This document shows positions 1 through 6,478 of a stretch of DNA of 40,174 nucleotides, piece after piece. The position numbers were made by a program, and so were the translations under genes. The stretch's first letter is position 1; each line of letters opens with the position of its first letter. The notes beneath the pieces were generated by a model. That model did not search any database and was not told the DNA's origin. It was given only the letters and a program-made list of their open reading frames with translations. The stretch lies in the IMG/VR virus record IMGVR_UViG_3300049846_001705, positions 1-40,174 of that record, one strand, 5' to 3'. The stretch comes from a virus.

Positions 1-139
1 TGGCCTTAAAAGTGGCCTTAAAAGTGGCCTTAAAAGTGGCCTTAAAAGTGGCCTTAAAAGTGGCCTTAAAAGTGGCCTTAAAAGTGGCCTTAAAAGTGGC
101 CTTAAAAGTGGCCTTAAAAGTGGCCTTAAAAGTGGCCTT
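1..139. repeat. 12-bp minisatellite, 11 perfect copies
   Basis: The unit TGGCCTTAAAAG is repeated eleven times without a mismatch (1-132), followed by a partial copy; it probably continues beyond the left edge. The period equals that of the coding repeats to its right, and its complement shares the AAGGCCA core with units such as CTAAGGGGCCAA. In the frame used by the neighbouring genes it has a stop (TAA) in every unit, so it is not coding in that register; two other frames are open but have no start inside the window. Confidence 0.95.
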
Positions 140-153
140 TCAGGATGTCAGGA

Positions 154-204
154 TTACCCCATTATAATAGATTTATTAGTTCCTCCATATTCATAAATGT
201 TCAT
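154..204 (-). pseudogene. Truncated array unit (16 codons)
   Basis: An ATG overlapping the stop of the preceding gene opens MNIYEYGGTNKSIIMG and stops at once. A GGAGGA follows the start codon but no ATG-AAT comes after it. It looks like the broken last unit of the leftward block, lying just before the minisatellite. It may be untranslated. Confidence 0.4.
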
Positions 205-377
205 ATATCATCCTTTATTTGACTACTTAATTGGGAATCTATCTGGTTACATAGTTGTTCCACCAGTTGGCTCCATATATGACCAGATAGTTGGTTCGAT
301 ATTTGACCCCTTAGATACCATAATGGGTCCCTAAGTTGATACCATAATTTCTGCTTTAATTGCTCCTGAATGTTCAT
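201..377 (-). CDS. xQLx-repeat small protein, partly degenerate
   Basis: 58 codons beginning MNIQEQLKQKLWYQL and ending KDDI. Tetrads are visible as WYQL, SNQL, WSQL, VEQL, CNQI, DSQL and SSQI, with more substitutions than in the next gene upstream. The ATG at 377 overlaps the TGA of that gene, and GGAGGATTT precedes it, which fixes this start rather than an in-frame ATG four codons earlier. Function unknown; a leucine-rich amphipathic repeat protein by composition. Confidence 0.7.
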   Translation of the reverse strand: MNIQEQLKQKLWYQLRDPLWYLRGQISNQLSGHIWSQLVEQLCNQIDSQLSSQIKDDI

Positions 378-541
378 AAATCCTCCCATAGTTGGTCCAA
401 TAGTTGGCCTCTTAGTTGGTTATCTAGTTGGTTCCTTAGTTGGTCCAATAGTTGGTCCCATAGTTGGTGCAAGAGTTGGTAATCTAGTTGGCCATATAGT
501 TGCTCCCTTAGTTGGCCATATAATTGGTTATTAATGTTCAT
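374..541 (-). CDS. xQLx-repeat small protein, near-perfect
   Basis: 55 residues: MNIN, twelve tetrads (NQLY, GQLR, EQLY, GQLD, YQLL, HQLW, DQLW-like units) and a terminal EDL. Gln and Leu are invariant (CAA CTA or CAA CTC), while the residue after Leu varies among Tyr, Arg, Asp, Leu and Trp. It overlaps the upstream gene by 11 bases and the downstream one by four. It is among the least decayed members of the leftward block. The antisense strand is also open but lacks start signals. Confidence 0.75.
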   Translation of the reverse strand: MNINNQLYGQLREQLYGQLDYQLLHQLWDQLLDQLRNQLDNQLRGQLLDQLWEDL

Positions 542-728
542 AGTCTTCCATTAGTTGGTAATCTAGTTGGTCCAATAGTTGGTCCGATAGTTGGACATAT
601 AATTGGTCCAATAGTTGGTTATCTAGTTGCCAATATAGTTGGTCCCCTAGTTGGTCCCTTAATTGAGTATATAATTGGTCCAAGAGTTGGTTATCTAGTT
701 GGTTCCATAATTGGTTATTAATGTTCAT
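531..728 (-). CDS. xQLx-repeat small protein, near-perfect
   Basis: 65 residues beginning MNINNQLWNQL, followed by about fourteen tetrads and ending MEDYEH. The C-terminus diverges from the usual EDL because the coupling motif has shifted: the next ATG lies inside the last codons. Blocks such as DNQLLDQLY occur twice, indicating internal duplication. A 20-base gap separates it from the upstream gene. Function unknown. Confidence 0.75.
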   Translation of the reverse strand: MNINNQLWNQLDNQLLDQLYTQLRDQLGDQLYWQLDNQLLDQLYVQLSDQLLDQLDYQLMEDYEH

Positions 729-748
729 AGTCTAATCCCATAAATTTG

Positions 749-910
749 TCAATTGAAATATAATTCGTCATACAGGACCTTTAATATACGATATGGTTCG
801 CCAAATATTTCGTTATATAGTGAATCATCTAATTGATCATACACTTGGCACCATAGTTGCTCCCCCACTTGGCTATATAAGTGATTCCATAATTGATCTC
901 TAATACTCAT
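749..910 (-). CDS. Array member, half repeat and half unique
   Basis: 53 residues from ATG 910. The first 30 keep the pattern (MSIRDQLWNHLYSQVGEQLW, then CQVYDQLDDSLY); the last 20 are unique sequence. The chosen start matches the family start context and lies three bases after the upstream stop; a longer in-frame reading to 949 would run into that gene. This member shows a repeat passing into unrelated sequence within one gene. Confidence 0.65.
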   Translation of the reverse strand: MSIRDQLWNHLYSQVGEQLWCQVYDQLDDSLYNEIFGEPYRILKVLYDELYFN

Positions 911-911
911 A

Positions 912-1076
912 TCATATCCAATTAGTAACCACCCTTTGATACAACACAATAAACATCTCCCACCTTATCCTATTACAATACATTTGAGCAGAATGTTCAG
1001 TAGCAACTATAAACACACGATCCAATTCATGGTACATAGAAGACTTGTTATGATCTAATTCAAGAGAGATATTCAT
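912..1076 (-). CDS. Small array protein without clear tetrads
   Basis: 54 codons beginning MNISLELDHNKSSMY and ending RVVTNWI. Its ATG overlaps the TGA of the upstream frame and is preceded by GAGGATA, so the coupling signal survives although the xQLx repeat is gone. Only the start and position tie it to the family. Function unknown. Confidence 0.55.
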   Translation of the reverse strand: MNISLELDHNKSSMYHELDRVFIVATEHSAQMYCNRIRWEMFIVLYQRVVTNWI

Positions 1077-1252
1077 ACATTATCCTCAAATTGGTGCCGA
1101 TATAATTGATCCATTAGTAGGTCCTGCATTTGGTCCCTCAAAGGAATGTACAGTTTGGTATATTGTTCAGGCACCAGTATCACCTCAAGTTGGTCATATA
1201 GTTTGTACTGTAGATGATAATATATCCTCCGGTAGAAGATAGATGTGGTCAT
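1073..1252 (-). CDS. Possible array member overlapping its neighbour
   Basis: A 59-codon frame running to a stop that overlaps the next ATG. It contains YDQLEVIL, LRDQMQDLLMDQLY and ends QFEDNV, which are recognisable family remnants. The only ATG lies 59 bases inside the upstream gene and has no ribosome-binding site, and the canonical start after GGAGGA at about 1223 appears mutated. It may therefore be a unit that lost its start and is read from an internal GTG, or not at all. Confidence 0.4.
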   Translation of the reverse strand: MTTSIFYRRIYYHLQYKLYDQLEVILVPEQYTKLYIPLRDQMQDLLMDQLYRHQFEDNV

Positions 1253-1382
1253 ATATTTGGTTCTTCAGGGTCCAATATATTTCCTGCCTGACTGGCCTAA
1301 TTAGAATTTCATAGTCCAATAGATAATATAGTTCGGCATGTAGCCGACAGCGCCACTCTCTTAGTTTACAATCAATATCCAT
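1194..1382 (-). CDS. Array member, diverged
   Basis: 62 residues from ATG 1382 (MDIDCKLREWRCRLHAELYY). MDID corresponds to the family MNIE, and the start overlaps the upstream stop by 11 bases, so this start is preferred over in-frame ATGs at 1415 and 1463. Leu/Trp/Tyr-rich spacing persists (ELYYLLDYEI, KNQIYDHIY), and LPEDI stands in a position like the usual terminal EDL, with GGAGGA encoded beneath it. Function unknown. Confidence 0.55.
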   Translation of the reverse strand: MDIDCKLREWRCRLHAELYYLLDYEILIRPVRQEIYWTLKNQIYDHIYLLPEDILSSTVQTI

Positions 1383-1521
1383 GGTCATCCACTCCAAATA
1401 TACATTCCATTTCATACTCAAACCTTGCAATGTCGCCCCACCATATAGGAGGCATCTCCACATTCCTCATTACATAACCCCTTAAAGCCCAATATAAATC
1501 AATTCTACAATAAATTTCCAT
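1372..1521 (-). CDS. Small array protein, diverged
   Basis: 49 residues beginning MEIYCRIDLYWALRGYV and ending VDDHGY. AAAGG lies six bases before the ATG. The N-terminus still resembles the family (MEI, alternating Leu/Tyr), and the 3' end overlaps the next start. About 100 bases separate it from the upstream gene and hold no supported frame beyond 17 codons. Confidence 0.5.
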   Translation of the reverse strand: MEIYCRIDLYWALRGYVMRNVEMPPIWWGDIARFEYEMECIFGVDDHGY

Positions 1522-1622
1522 ATAAAGCCTTTACTGAAAGTTTCACTATTACAATCATATCATATTACAAAGCACTAGTGCAATATAAATCTCCCTTACC
1601 CTGTGGGCTGTTATGCAATATA

Positions 1623-1814
1623 TCACCGATGTTTTTTATTTCTTTCAAGGGTATCATTCCTCAATTGCATCATTAATTCTTGCCTAAGCGGATACAGTGC
1701 ATTGTATAGATCATTTCTAGGTTGTTTTATATTTTGGTTCATAGTATGCCATAGAGTAGTATGCAACCACTCTAAGGCGTTTAGTTTATCTACAAGGTTT
1801 ATTTCTCTCCTCAT
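1623..1814 (-). CDS. Small Leu/Trp-rich protein at the head of the leftward array
   Basis: 63 residues from an ATG that overlaps the stop of the 202-residue gene (ATGA). The sequence is basic, with weak tetrad-like spacing (LEWLHTTLWHTM, LYNALYPLRQELMMQLRND). It could be an old, decayed array member co-translated with its larger neighbour. Function unknown. Confidence 0.55.
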   Translation of the reverse strand: MRREINLVDKLNALEWLHTTLWHTMNQNIKQPRNDLYNALYPLRQELMMQLRNDTLERNKKHR

Positions 1815-2419
1815 AATCGTGCAAGCCCTCCACTTTCTACAAATGCAAGAGATCTCTCAATAATCTCTTTAGCATCTGTAGGATTGAATACCCAATGATA
1901 GTATACTGCTATTTGATGATATAAAGAATGCCCTTCTGGAAATTCATCATCTGTGAATACTCTCATGGGCTTTACGGTATTAGGACTGTGCCCTCCCCAT
2001 TGCCCCCATAATGTAACAGTTCTTTTAGTAAATCGTCTCTCGTATACACTATTATTATGCCAGGTGTATACTTCTATAGGATCGGTTTCTATATATCTAC
2101 CCTCAATATCAGGTATTCTATTAAGTGCATCTAGGAAACTAATGTTTTCTTTTTTTGCGAGTCTTAATGCTTGGTTATGTCTTTTGTTTAGTCTTCTATG
2201 TATTTCTTTAGTAAATGTTAGTTTATCTAGTTTAGGATTTGTATTTCTATCATATTCTTCTTGTGCTTCATACATTAATTGTAAATTTAGAATACTTGAG
2301 TTTTTTGAGTCGAGATTTGAATAATCTACTAAATCATAGTTTTTGGTTAGGTGTTGTTGGTATATTAGTGTATCGACATTGAGTACATCATCTTTTTCTT
2401 TTTGTGTGAGGGATTTCAT
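1811..2419 (-). CDS. Hypothetical protein, 202 aa
   Basis: A soluble, charged protein beginning MKSLTQKEKDDVLNVDTL. The start at 2419 is chosen because AGGAG sits seven bases before it; the frame stays open 22 codons further but without a site. The N-terminal half is helical and Lys/Asn-rich (about residues 55-90, KEIHRRLNKRHNQALRLAKK); the C-terminal half is Trp/Tyr/His-rich (TLWGQWGGHSPN, HQIAVYYHWVFNP). It is the only full-size gene in the leftward block and leads it, so its promoter probably drives the tiny genes downstream. I recognise no family. Confidence 0.7.
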   Translation of the reverse strand: MKSLTQKEKDDVLNVDTLIYQQHLTKNYDLVDYSNLDSKNSSILNLQLMYEAQEEYDRNTNPKLDKLTFTKEIHRRLNKRHNQALRLAKKENISFLDALNRIPDIEGRYIETDPIEVYTWHNNSVYERRFTKRTVTLWGQWGGHSPNTVKPMRVFTDDEFPEGHSLYHQIAVYYHWVFNPTDAKEIIERSLAFVESGGLARL

Positions 2420-2450
2420 AATAATCTCCTGAATCTCCAAAATAGTCATT

Positions 2451-2480
2451 AATATAATAATAGCAGAAATTGGGTGACAA
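2451..2480 (-). promoter_or_regulatory. Sigma70-type promoter for the leftward array
   Basis: On the minus strand TTGTCA (2480-2475) and TATATT (2456-2451) are separated by 18 bases, about 30 bases before the start at 2419. The interval 2420-2596 between the divergent blocks holds no gene. A TATAAT at about 2540 on the plus strand could serve the rightward block but lacks a good -35. Confidence 0.5.
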
Positions 2481-2596
2481 TACAAATAGTATTTTATGGA
2501 TTTGCAAATATTTCTTAGATGGTGAATTGTGTTTGCAATGTATAATATGGTATGTTATGCTTAATTGTAGGTCGGTAATTCATTTGAGGAAGATTT

Positions 2597-2776
2597 ATGA
2601 ATATTGAGAGGCAACTAGCGGACCAACTATATGGCCAACTATGGGACCAACTATGGGTCCAACTATGGGTCCAACTATATGACCAAGTAGGCGACCAATT
2701 ATGGATCCAACTAAGGGGCCAACTATGGCTCCAACTATGGGTCCAACTATGGGGCCAACTAGAGGAGGATTTATGA
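2597..2776 (+). CDS. xQLx-repeat small protein, near-perfect (head of rightward array)
   Basis: 59 residues: MNIERQLA, thirteen further tetrads (DQLY, GQLW, DQLW, VQLW, VQLY, DQVG, DQLW, IQLR and so on) and EEDL. The ribosome site GAGGAAGATTT precedes the ATG. Trp dominates the fourth position here. The terminal GAGGAGGATTTATGA encodes EEDL-stop and supplies the site and start of the next gene. Another frame through the same bases reads Pro-Thr-Met-Gly and is a shadow. Confidence 0.75.
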   Translation: MNIERQLADQLYGQLWDQLWVQLWVQLYDQVGDQLWIQLRGQLWLQLWVQLWGQLEEDL

Positions 2777-2982
2777 ACCTCAGAGACGAATTTTATAAAG
2801 GCATTCGTGGTAAAGAAAGTTTATATTCCGACTTGGATGATATACTTACAGAGGCTACAAATTATGAAGTTAATAATTTTCTTTGTTATGAAATACGGTG
2901 GCCTATGACTGATATATTATTTTATACCATTGAGGTGCCAATAAAGGGGTATGGTGCTGAATATTTAAGGAATGACATATGA
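2773..2982 (+). CDS. Array member, unique sequence
   Basis: 69 residues beginning MNLRDEFYKGIRGKESLY. The tetrads are gone, but the start context (GGAGGATTTATGAAC) is intact and the end RNDI-TGA overlaps the next ATG. Acidic and aromatic. The longer in-frame reading from 2701 runs through the repeat of the previous gene and is rejected. Function unknown. Confidence 0.65.
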   Translation: MNLRDEFYKGIRGKESLYSDLDDILTEATNYEVNNFLCYEIRWPMTDILFYTIEVPIKGYGAEYLRNDI

Positions 2983-3182
2983 ATATTTATAAAGAATTAC
3001 TTGAACGGGGCTCCTATTTAGGCAATCTGTTGAGGGGCCTGGCCACAAATGATTTCACGATGACCGGAACTCAATCGGTAACAGCAATCTTTTATGTACC
3101 TTTACATGGAAAATTGTACCTTGGGTTAAGTGATCATATTGAGAATGATATATTCCATTATCGGATGTTGGGGGATTTATGA
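2979..3182 (+). CDS. Array member, unique sequence
   Basis: 67 residues: MNIYKELLERGSYLGNLLRG at the start and MLGDL at the end. Both flanking overlaps are ATGA. GDL (GGG GAT TTA TGA) is a relic of the EDL/ribosome-site module. Interior is unlike its neighbours. Function unknown. Confidence 0.6.
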   Translation: MNIYKELLERGSYLGNLLRGLATNDFTMTGTQSVTAIFYVPLHGKLYLGLSDHIENDIFHYRMLGDL

Positions 3183-3379
3183 GTAATTTTGCAGTGAGAT
3201 TACATAAGGTTGTGCCATGCCGAATATCTGAGGATTTGGGATGGAGTTTGCGAGACGACTTGGAACTGAAAATAGTGAAAAGGCTTGAGGAAGAGATTTA
3301 TACATTACTCCAGAATATTCTATGGCACGATATATCAGATGAATTAAAAAATCAACTAAAGGTTGTGTATGAATCTTGA
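3179..3379 (+). CDS. Array member with faint tetrads
   Basis: 66 residues beginning MSNFAVRLHKVVPCR. Residues 20-63 form a probable amphipathic helix with spaced Leu/Trp (WSLRDDLELKIVKRLEEEIY, LKNQLKVV). It overlaps the gene before it by four bases and the next by 11. Function unknown. Confidence 0.6.
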   Translation: MSNFAVRLHKVVPCRISEDLGWSLRDDLELKIVKRLEEEIYTLLQNILWHDISDELKNQLKVVYES

Positions 3380-3566
3380 GATTAATACATGGAAGACTAG
3401 AGACCCGTTGTGGTGTGAGTTATGCAATCAGTGCGGTGACATACCATGGGAATACTTATGGTATGGGCCATGGGAAGAACTATGTGAACAATTGGGCGAT
3501 CAACTGAAAGAACAGTTGGATAATCAATTGAGGAAAGATTTATATCTACATAAAACTTATATTTAA
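3369..3566 (+). CDS. Array member with C-terminal tetrads
   Basis: 65 residues. MNLEINTWKTRDPLWCEL opens the protein, a Trp-rich unique middle follows (WEYLWYGPWEEL), and the C-terminal third returns to tetrads (CEQL, GDQL, KEQL, DNQL). Start 3369 is preferred over TTG 3363 because ATGAAT sits in the usual overlap. It shows mixing of repeat and non-repeat segments inside one frame. Confidence 0.65.
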   Translation: MNLEINTWKTRDPLWCELCNQCGDIPWEYLWYGPWEELCEQLGDQLKEQLDNQLRKDLYLHKTYI

Positions 3567-3577
3567 GGATTGTTATC

Positions 3578-3724
3578 ATGAATGTCTCGTTAAATTTCAT
3601 TGATCATTTACATGACGATTTGAACCGTATGGTTAAAGCGGATATACAGGGCCCGGTTTGGGTATATTTTAGTGATCTACGATGGGAGATGTATCTCGTA
3701 TTAAGTTGGATAGGATGTTGTTGA
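3578..3724 (+). CDS. Small array protein, 48 aa
   Basis: MNVSLNFIDHLHDDLNRMV opens a frame ending VLSWIGCC. AAGGA lies eight bases before the ATG. It fills the gap between two coupled neighbours and keeps the MNx start. Function unknown. Confidence 0.5.
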   Translation: MNVSLNFIDHLHDDLNRMVKADIQGPVWVYFSDLRWEMYLVLSWIGCC

Positions 3725-3743
3725 TTTGTGTATAAGTATTTTA

Positions 3744-4013
3744 ATGGAATATTGTATGGAAAGTGAGTTATCTCCTTTGGTTCAACCTAAGGAGTGGCAA
3801 AGTATGATCAATATATACCATGCTCTTAAAGTAAAGCATGTTAGATCTTTAACATCTCAATTATATAATATTTGGTGGTTTTGGCAGCTCAGTTATTTGA
3901 AGGAGCCTAGTCTAGATAGAATAAGCCCTAATGAGGAGTTGTTTGAAATTCTATATTGCCGCATAGAAGATGAATTGTATATAGCTATAATGGAGGATTT
4001 AAATGAATATTGA
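3744..4013 (+). CDS. Array member, 89 aa
   Basis: MEYCMESELSPLVQPKEWQ at the start; the end is EDELYIAIMEDLNEY, where GAGGATTTAAATGAAT is a slightly shifted form of the array coupling motif. Start is uncertain (TTG 3726, ATG 3744 or ATG 3756). Function unknown. Confidence 0.55.
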   Translation: MEYCMESELSPLVQPKEWQSMINIYHALKVKHVRSLTSQLYNIWWFWQLSYLKEPSLDRISPNEELFEILYCRIEDELYIAIMEDLNEY

Positions 4014-4041
4014 ACTTTTGGTGATATTTAGGGGTGAGTAA
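4003..4041 (+). pseudogene. Truncated array unit (12 codons)
   Basis: MNIELLVIFRGE follows the expected ribosome site and ATGAATATTGA start, then stops at TAA, which overlaps the next ATG by one base. It is an intact start module with almost no body; it may serve only to carry ribosomes to the next gene. Confidence 0.4.
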
Positions 4042-4322
4042 TGGGAGTATCTAATGGTAATATTCGAACATCATTAAGAAATGAAATTTCATATGGTTAT
4101 GGGAGTAATTATGTGAATCCTTTTGATGAAAACCCTACGAGGAAAACAAAACACAAATCCTTAGCACCATATTGCGGCAAATTTGAAAGAGAGGATGACT
4201 TATATCTTTGGAGGTTACATATTTTGGAACTTAAAACAAAATTATGTGATAGTGTACATCACAACGTTGAACGTAACCTGAAAGGAGAGGATGGGGATTC
4301 ATTTTGGATGGATGGAGATTGA
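4041..4322 (+). CDS. Array member, 93 aa
   Basis: MGVSNGNIRTSLRNEISYG opens a basic N-terminal half (PTRKTKHKSLAPYCGK); the C-terminal half is acidic (EDGDSFWMDGD). Start overlaps the preceding TAA. No tetrads and no recognised domain. Confidence 0.5.
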   Translation: MGVSNGNIRTSLRNEISYGYGSNYVNPFDENPTRKTKHKSLAPYCGKFEREDDLYLWRLHILELKTKLCDSVHHNVERNLKGEDGDSFWMDGD

Positions 4323-4380
4323 TGTGTGGAAACCAAATATAAAAGCCATTGATGATGAATTGTATATGTATATAATATAA
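4312..4380 (+). pseudogene. Truncated array unit (22 codons)
   Basis: MEIDVWKPNIKAIDDELYMY resembles the MNIE start and overlaps the previous gene's 3' end. It ends at TAA just before the next ribosome site. Probably a decayed unit, possibly still translated by coupling. Confidence 0.35.
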
Positions 4381-4390
4381 GGTTAATGTT

Positions 4391-4582
4391 ATGTTTAATA
4401 TTTGTGACAATTTAAGACAGAAATCATCTAAGAATAGTATATGGAATTATATCAATTTTAACATTTCAAATGATATATGGTGCTCGTTATATGAAAATTT
4501 ATATAACAAATTTGCAACATCATCACATTTGGTTATTCGTGATCTTGGGCACACAATTAGGCAACAACAGGATGACTTATGA
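4391..4582 (+). CDS. Array member, 63 aa
   Basis: MFNICDNLRQKSSKNSIWNY at the start, ending RQQQDDL with an ATGA overlap. AAGG precedes the start by eight bases. Asn/Ser-rich interior; no domain recognised. Confidence 0.55.
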   Translation: MFNICDNLRQKSSKNSIWNYINFNISNDIWCSLYENLYNKFATSSHLVIRDLGHTIRQQQDDL

Positions 4583-4740
4583 ATATTGAACAATCATTAT
4601 ATCAATATAACAAATTAAGGTATCAATTGGGAAATAATGTGAGGGTACATTTGAATGATACATCATGGAGTAAATTGGTTTCTAATTTATGGCGACCATT
4701 AAGAACAACATTAAAAGTCCAACTGGAGGAGGATTTATGA
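4579..4740 (+). CDS. Array member, 53 aa
   Basis: MNIEQSLYQYNKLRYQLGNN opens the frame; it ends RTTLKVQLEEDL with the fully preserved stop/site/start module. Here the two ends of the family are conserved while the middle has diverged. Confidence 0.6.
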   Translation: MNIEQSLYQYNKLRYQLGNNVRVHLNDTSWSKLVSNLWRPLRTTLKVQLEEDL

Positions 4741-4883
4741 ATATTGAAAGCCAACTAGGGAACCAACTATATGGCCAACTATATGGCCAACTATGGGTCC
4801 AAATAAGGGGCCGACTATATTGGCAACTATGGGACCAACTATGGGACCAACTAGAGGTCCAACTATGGGATGGTTATGAATAA
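4737..4883 (+). CDS. xQLx-repeat small protein
   Basis: 48 residues: MNIESQLG then NQLY, GQLY, GQLW, VQIR, GRLY, WQLW, DQLW, DQLE, VQLW and a changed end DGYE. The start at 4737 follows GGAGGATTT and overlaps the upstream TGA; the in-frame ATG at 4689 belongs to a shadow reading of the previous gene. Confidence 0.7.
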   Translation: MNIESQLGNQLYGQLYGQLWVQIRGRLYWQLWDQLWDQLEVQLWDGYE

Positions 4884-5088
4884 AATAAACGATCACTTAC
4901 TAACTCAAAATTTGATAAACTTAAAATTTTCAATAGCCGTTGATTTATATGACTATAGCCCATTCAAAGATACAAATAGAGATAATTTGGCAATTTCATT
5001 TCCAATGGGTGGTGCACTTTATCAAATTAATCAATTAATCTTTTCTGAATTGTCTTTAAAACGGAATAATTTATCTGAGGAATTATGA
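4876..5088 (+). CDS. Array member, 70 aa
   Basis: MNKINDHLLTQNLINLKFS opens the frame inside the last codons of the repeat gene before it; it ends NNLSEEL with TTATGA overlapping the next start. Hydrophobic/Asn-rich, no tetrads, no family recognised. An ATG two codons earlier is equally possible. Confidence 0.55.
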   Translation: MNKINDHLLTQNLINLKFSIAVDLYDYSPFKDTNRDNLAISFPMGGALYQINQLIFSELSLKRNNLSEEL

Positions 5089-5279
5089 AAGACATTTCAC
5101 GCCAAATATATGCAATTAGATATAAAAAAATATGTGCACCTATAGATAAATTCCTGAAAATTCAAAATCCAGATAATAATTGGCAAAACCGAGGCTGGCA
5201 AGATGACATTATCAGAAAACTTTACGGTGAATTGGAATTGAACATAAAACTATCATTATCAGATATATTTAAAGCATAA
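5085..5279 (+). CDS. Array member, 64 aa, last of its run
   Basis: Basic protein beginning MKDISRQIYAIRYKKICAP and ending LSLSDIFKA. ATGA overlap at the start. Its stop overlaps the 3' end of a convergent gene by 11 bases, so transcription from both sides meets here. Confidence 0.55.
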   Translation: MKDISRQIYAIRYKKICAPIDKFLKIQNPDNNWQNRGWQDDIIRKLYGELELNIKLSLSDIFKA

Positions 5280-5460
5280 AAGAATTTGGATTATTTGGAT
5301 CCAATAAATCATCAATAATATGTAAAGCCAATTCATCAAAAAATTTATCATGTAAAGGACCACAAAGTTTGGCATGATTAGCAGGACCAACTACATTTTC
5401 AACCACTGTAATCAATTTAGCATATAATCTATAATAAATCAATGCTTCAAAATCGGTCAT
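5269..5460 (-). CDS. Small protein of the inserted leftward pair
   Basis: 63 residues, MTDFEALIYYRLYAKLITVV at the start. GGAGGACTTGAATT lies before the ATG and at the same time encodes the end of the upstream gene (SEDLNYDRF), the same stop/site/start logic as elsewhere in the array but on the opposite strand. Function unknown. Confidence 0.6.
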   Translation of the reverse strand: MTDFEALIYYRLYAKLITVVENVVGPANHAKLCGPLHDKFFDELALHIIDDLLDPNNPNSFML

Positions 5461-5665
5461 AATTCAAGTCCTCCGATAATTGTTGAAGAAGGTTTCCCTT
5501 ATATCTAGTGACAAAAATATCAAACATCTCACATTTCGTATTGCACAACCATTCATAGGGAATATAATCGGATAAAATGGAACCATTAAGAGCAGGCATT
5601 TTGGATTGAATTTCTTTATGAACTAACAAATATAATTTTATCGTTATATAGTTATCAAATTCCAT
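5447..5665 (-). CDS. Small protein of the inserted leftward pair
   Basis: 72 residues beginning MEFDNYITIKLYLLVHKEIQ, with GAGG just before the start. It contains the array-like end LLQQLSEDLNYDRF. It is led by a good sigma70-type promoter, so this two-gene island is transcribed separately from the flanking rightward genes. Confidence 0.6.
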   Translation of the reverse strand: MEFDNYITIKLYLLVHKEIQSKMPALNGSILSDYIPYEWLCNTKCEMFDIFVTRYKGNLLQQLSEDLNYDRF

Positions 5666-5689
5666 ATTACCTCATATTGTTTTTATTTT

Positions 5690-5719
5690 ATCATATCACA
5701 AAAAAGCAGAACTAGTCAA
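5690..5719 (-). promoter_or_regulatory. Sigma70-type promoter for the leftward pair
   Basis: TTGACT (5719-5714) and TATGAT (5695-5690) on the minus strand with an 18-base spacer, about 25 bases before the start at 5665. Confidence 0.6.
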
Positions 5720-5726
5720 ATATTTG

Positions 5727-5756
5727 TTGATTTCTAGATTAAAAGTGTTGTAAAAT
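5727..5756 (+). promoter_or_regulatory. Possible sigma70-type promoter restarting the rightward array
   Basis: TTGATT (5727-5732) and TAAAAT (5751-5756) with an 18-base spacer, 40 bases before the start at 5796. It lies in the 130-base divergent gap and is weaker than the opposite promoter. Confidence 0.4.
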
Positions 5757-5795
5757 AGAAATAGTGTGAAATGATACTATATTTGATGGATTTTT

Positions 5796-6020
5796 ATGGA
5801 AACAAATTATATTGAATACAGTGATAGATTTGGATATATTATAGGAACCATACCCGGAGTGCAACTATTGAAATATATTGCTTCACAACATAACATAAAA
5901 TTACTGAATATAACCGAGGAAAGAGGATGGGTTCGAACAACATTATACTTTACTTTGGGTGGTGATGTTGATGACATAAAAAATGCAATGTTTCATTTAT
6001 GTAATATTTTAAAGAAATGA
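5796..6020 (+). CDS. Small protein, 74 aa
   Basis: METNYIEYSDRFGYIIGTI opens the frame; it ends MFHLCNILKK. The region GIIGT..LKYIASQHNIKLLNI..RGWVRTTLYFTLGGD looks like a compact alpha/beta fold. GGATTTTT precedes the start. It does not carry the repeat and differs in composition from the tetrad genes. Confidence 0.6.
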   Translation: METNYIEYSDRFGYIIGTIPGVQLLKYIASQHNIKLLNITEERGWVRTTLYFTLGGDVDDIKNAMFHLCNILKK

Positions 6021-6214
6021 TTATGTTAATCGTTGATTGGGTTACTTCTGATTTAGTTTTTACATTAAGAAATCCCTTAATCATTGAATTATATTATGAG
6101 GCAAAAATGTATGGCGAATATTTAAGATGGCCATGGGGTGTCATGATTTTTGATTCCATTTTAGACGATGCAATAAGATATGGTGACATAAAAAACGAGG
6201 AAAAAGGCCCTTAA
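6017..6214 (+). CDS. Small protein, 65 aa
   Basis: MIMLIVDWVTSDLVFTLRNP at the start with an ATGA overlap to the gene before. Hydrophobic N-terminus, not clearly a membrane segment. Ends NEEKGP, 12 bases before the next start. Function unknown. Confidence 0.55.
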   Translation: MIMLIVDWVTSDLVFTLRNPLIIELYYEAKMYGEYLRWPWGVMIFDSILDDAIRYGDIKNEEKGP

Positions 6215-6226
6215 AAGGAATTTAAT

Positions 6227-6478
6227 ATGAATATCAATGATCAAATATATACTAATTTTCGACATGAATTGAGGGAACAAATACGGAGCCAACTATGGGG
6301 CCAACTAGGGGGCCAATTATGGGACCAATTAGGAAGTCAAGTATGGGACCAACTATGGGACCAAGTAGGAGATCAAATATATGACCTATTATGGGGCCAA
6401 CTAGATAACCAACTATTGGGCCAACTATATGCCCAACTAAGGGGCCAACTATTGGGCCAACTATGGGAGGATTTATGA
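6227..6478 (+). CDS. xQLx-repeat small protein, longest perfect run
   Basis: 83 residues. MNINDQIYTNFRHELREQI is followed by about fifteen tetrads (SQLW, GQLG, GQLW, DQLG, SQVW, DQLW, DQVG, DQIY, DLLW and so on) and WEDL. AAAAGGAATTTAAT precedes the start. The last 60 bases are nearly identical to those of the next gene, showing recent duplication. Confidence 0.75.
   Translation: MNINDQIYTNFRHELREQIRSQLWGQLGGQLWDQLGSQVWDQLWDQVGDQIYDLLWGQLDNQLLGQLYAQLRGQLLGQLWEDL

Noticed and set aside
1-139. CRISPR array
   Set aside because: The 12-base units are contiguous with no spacers, and no cas genes occur in the window.
1603-2324. Plus-strand frames at 1603-1863 and 1953-2324
   Set aside because: Both are antisense to the minus-strand genes with better starts and ribosome sites.
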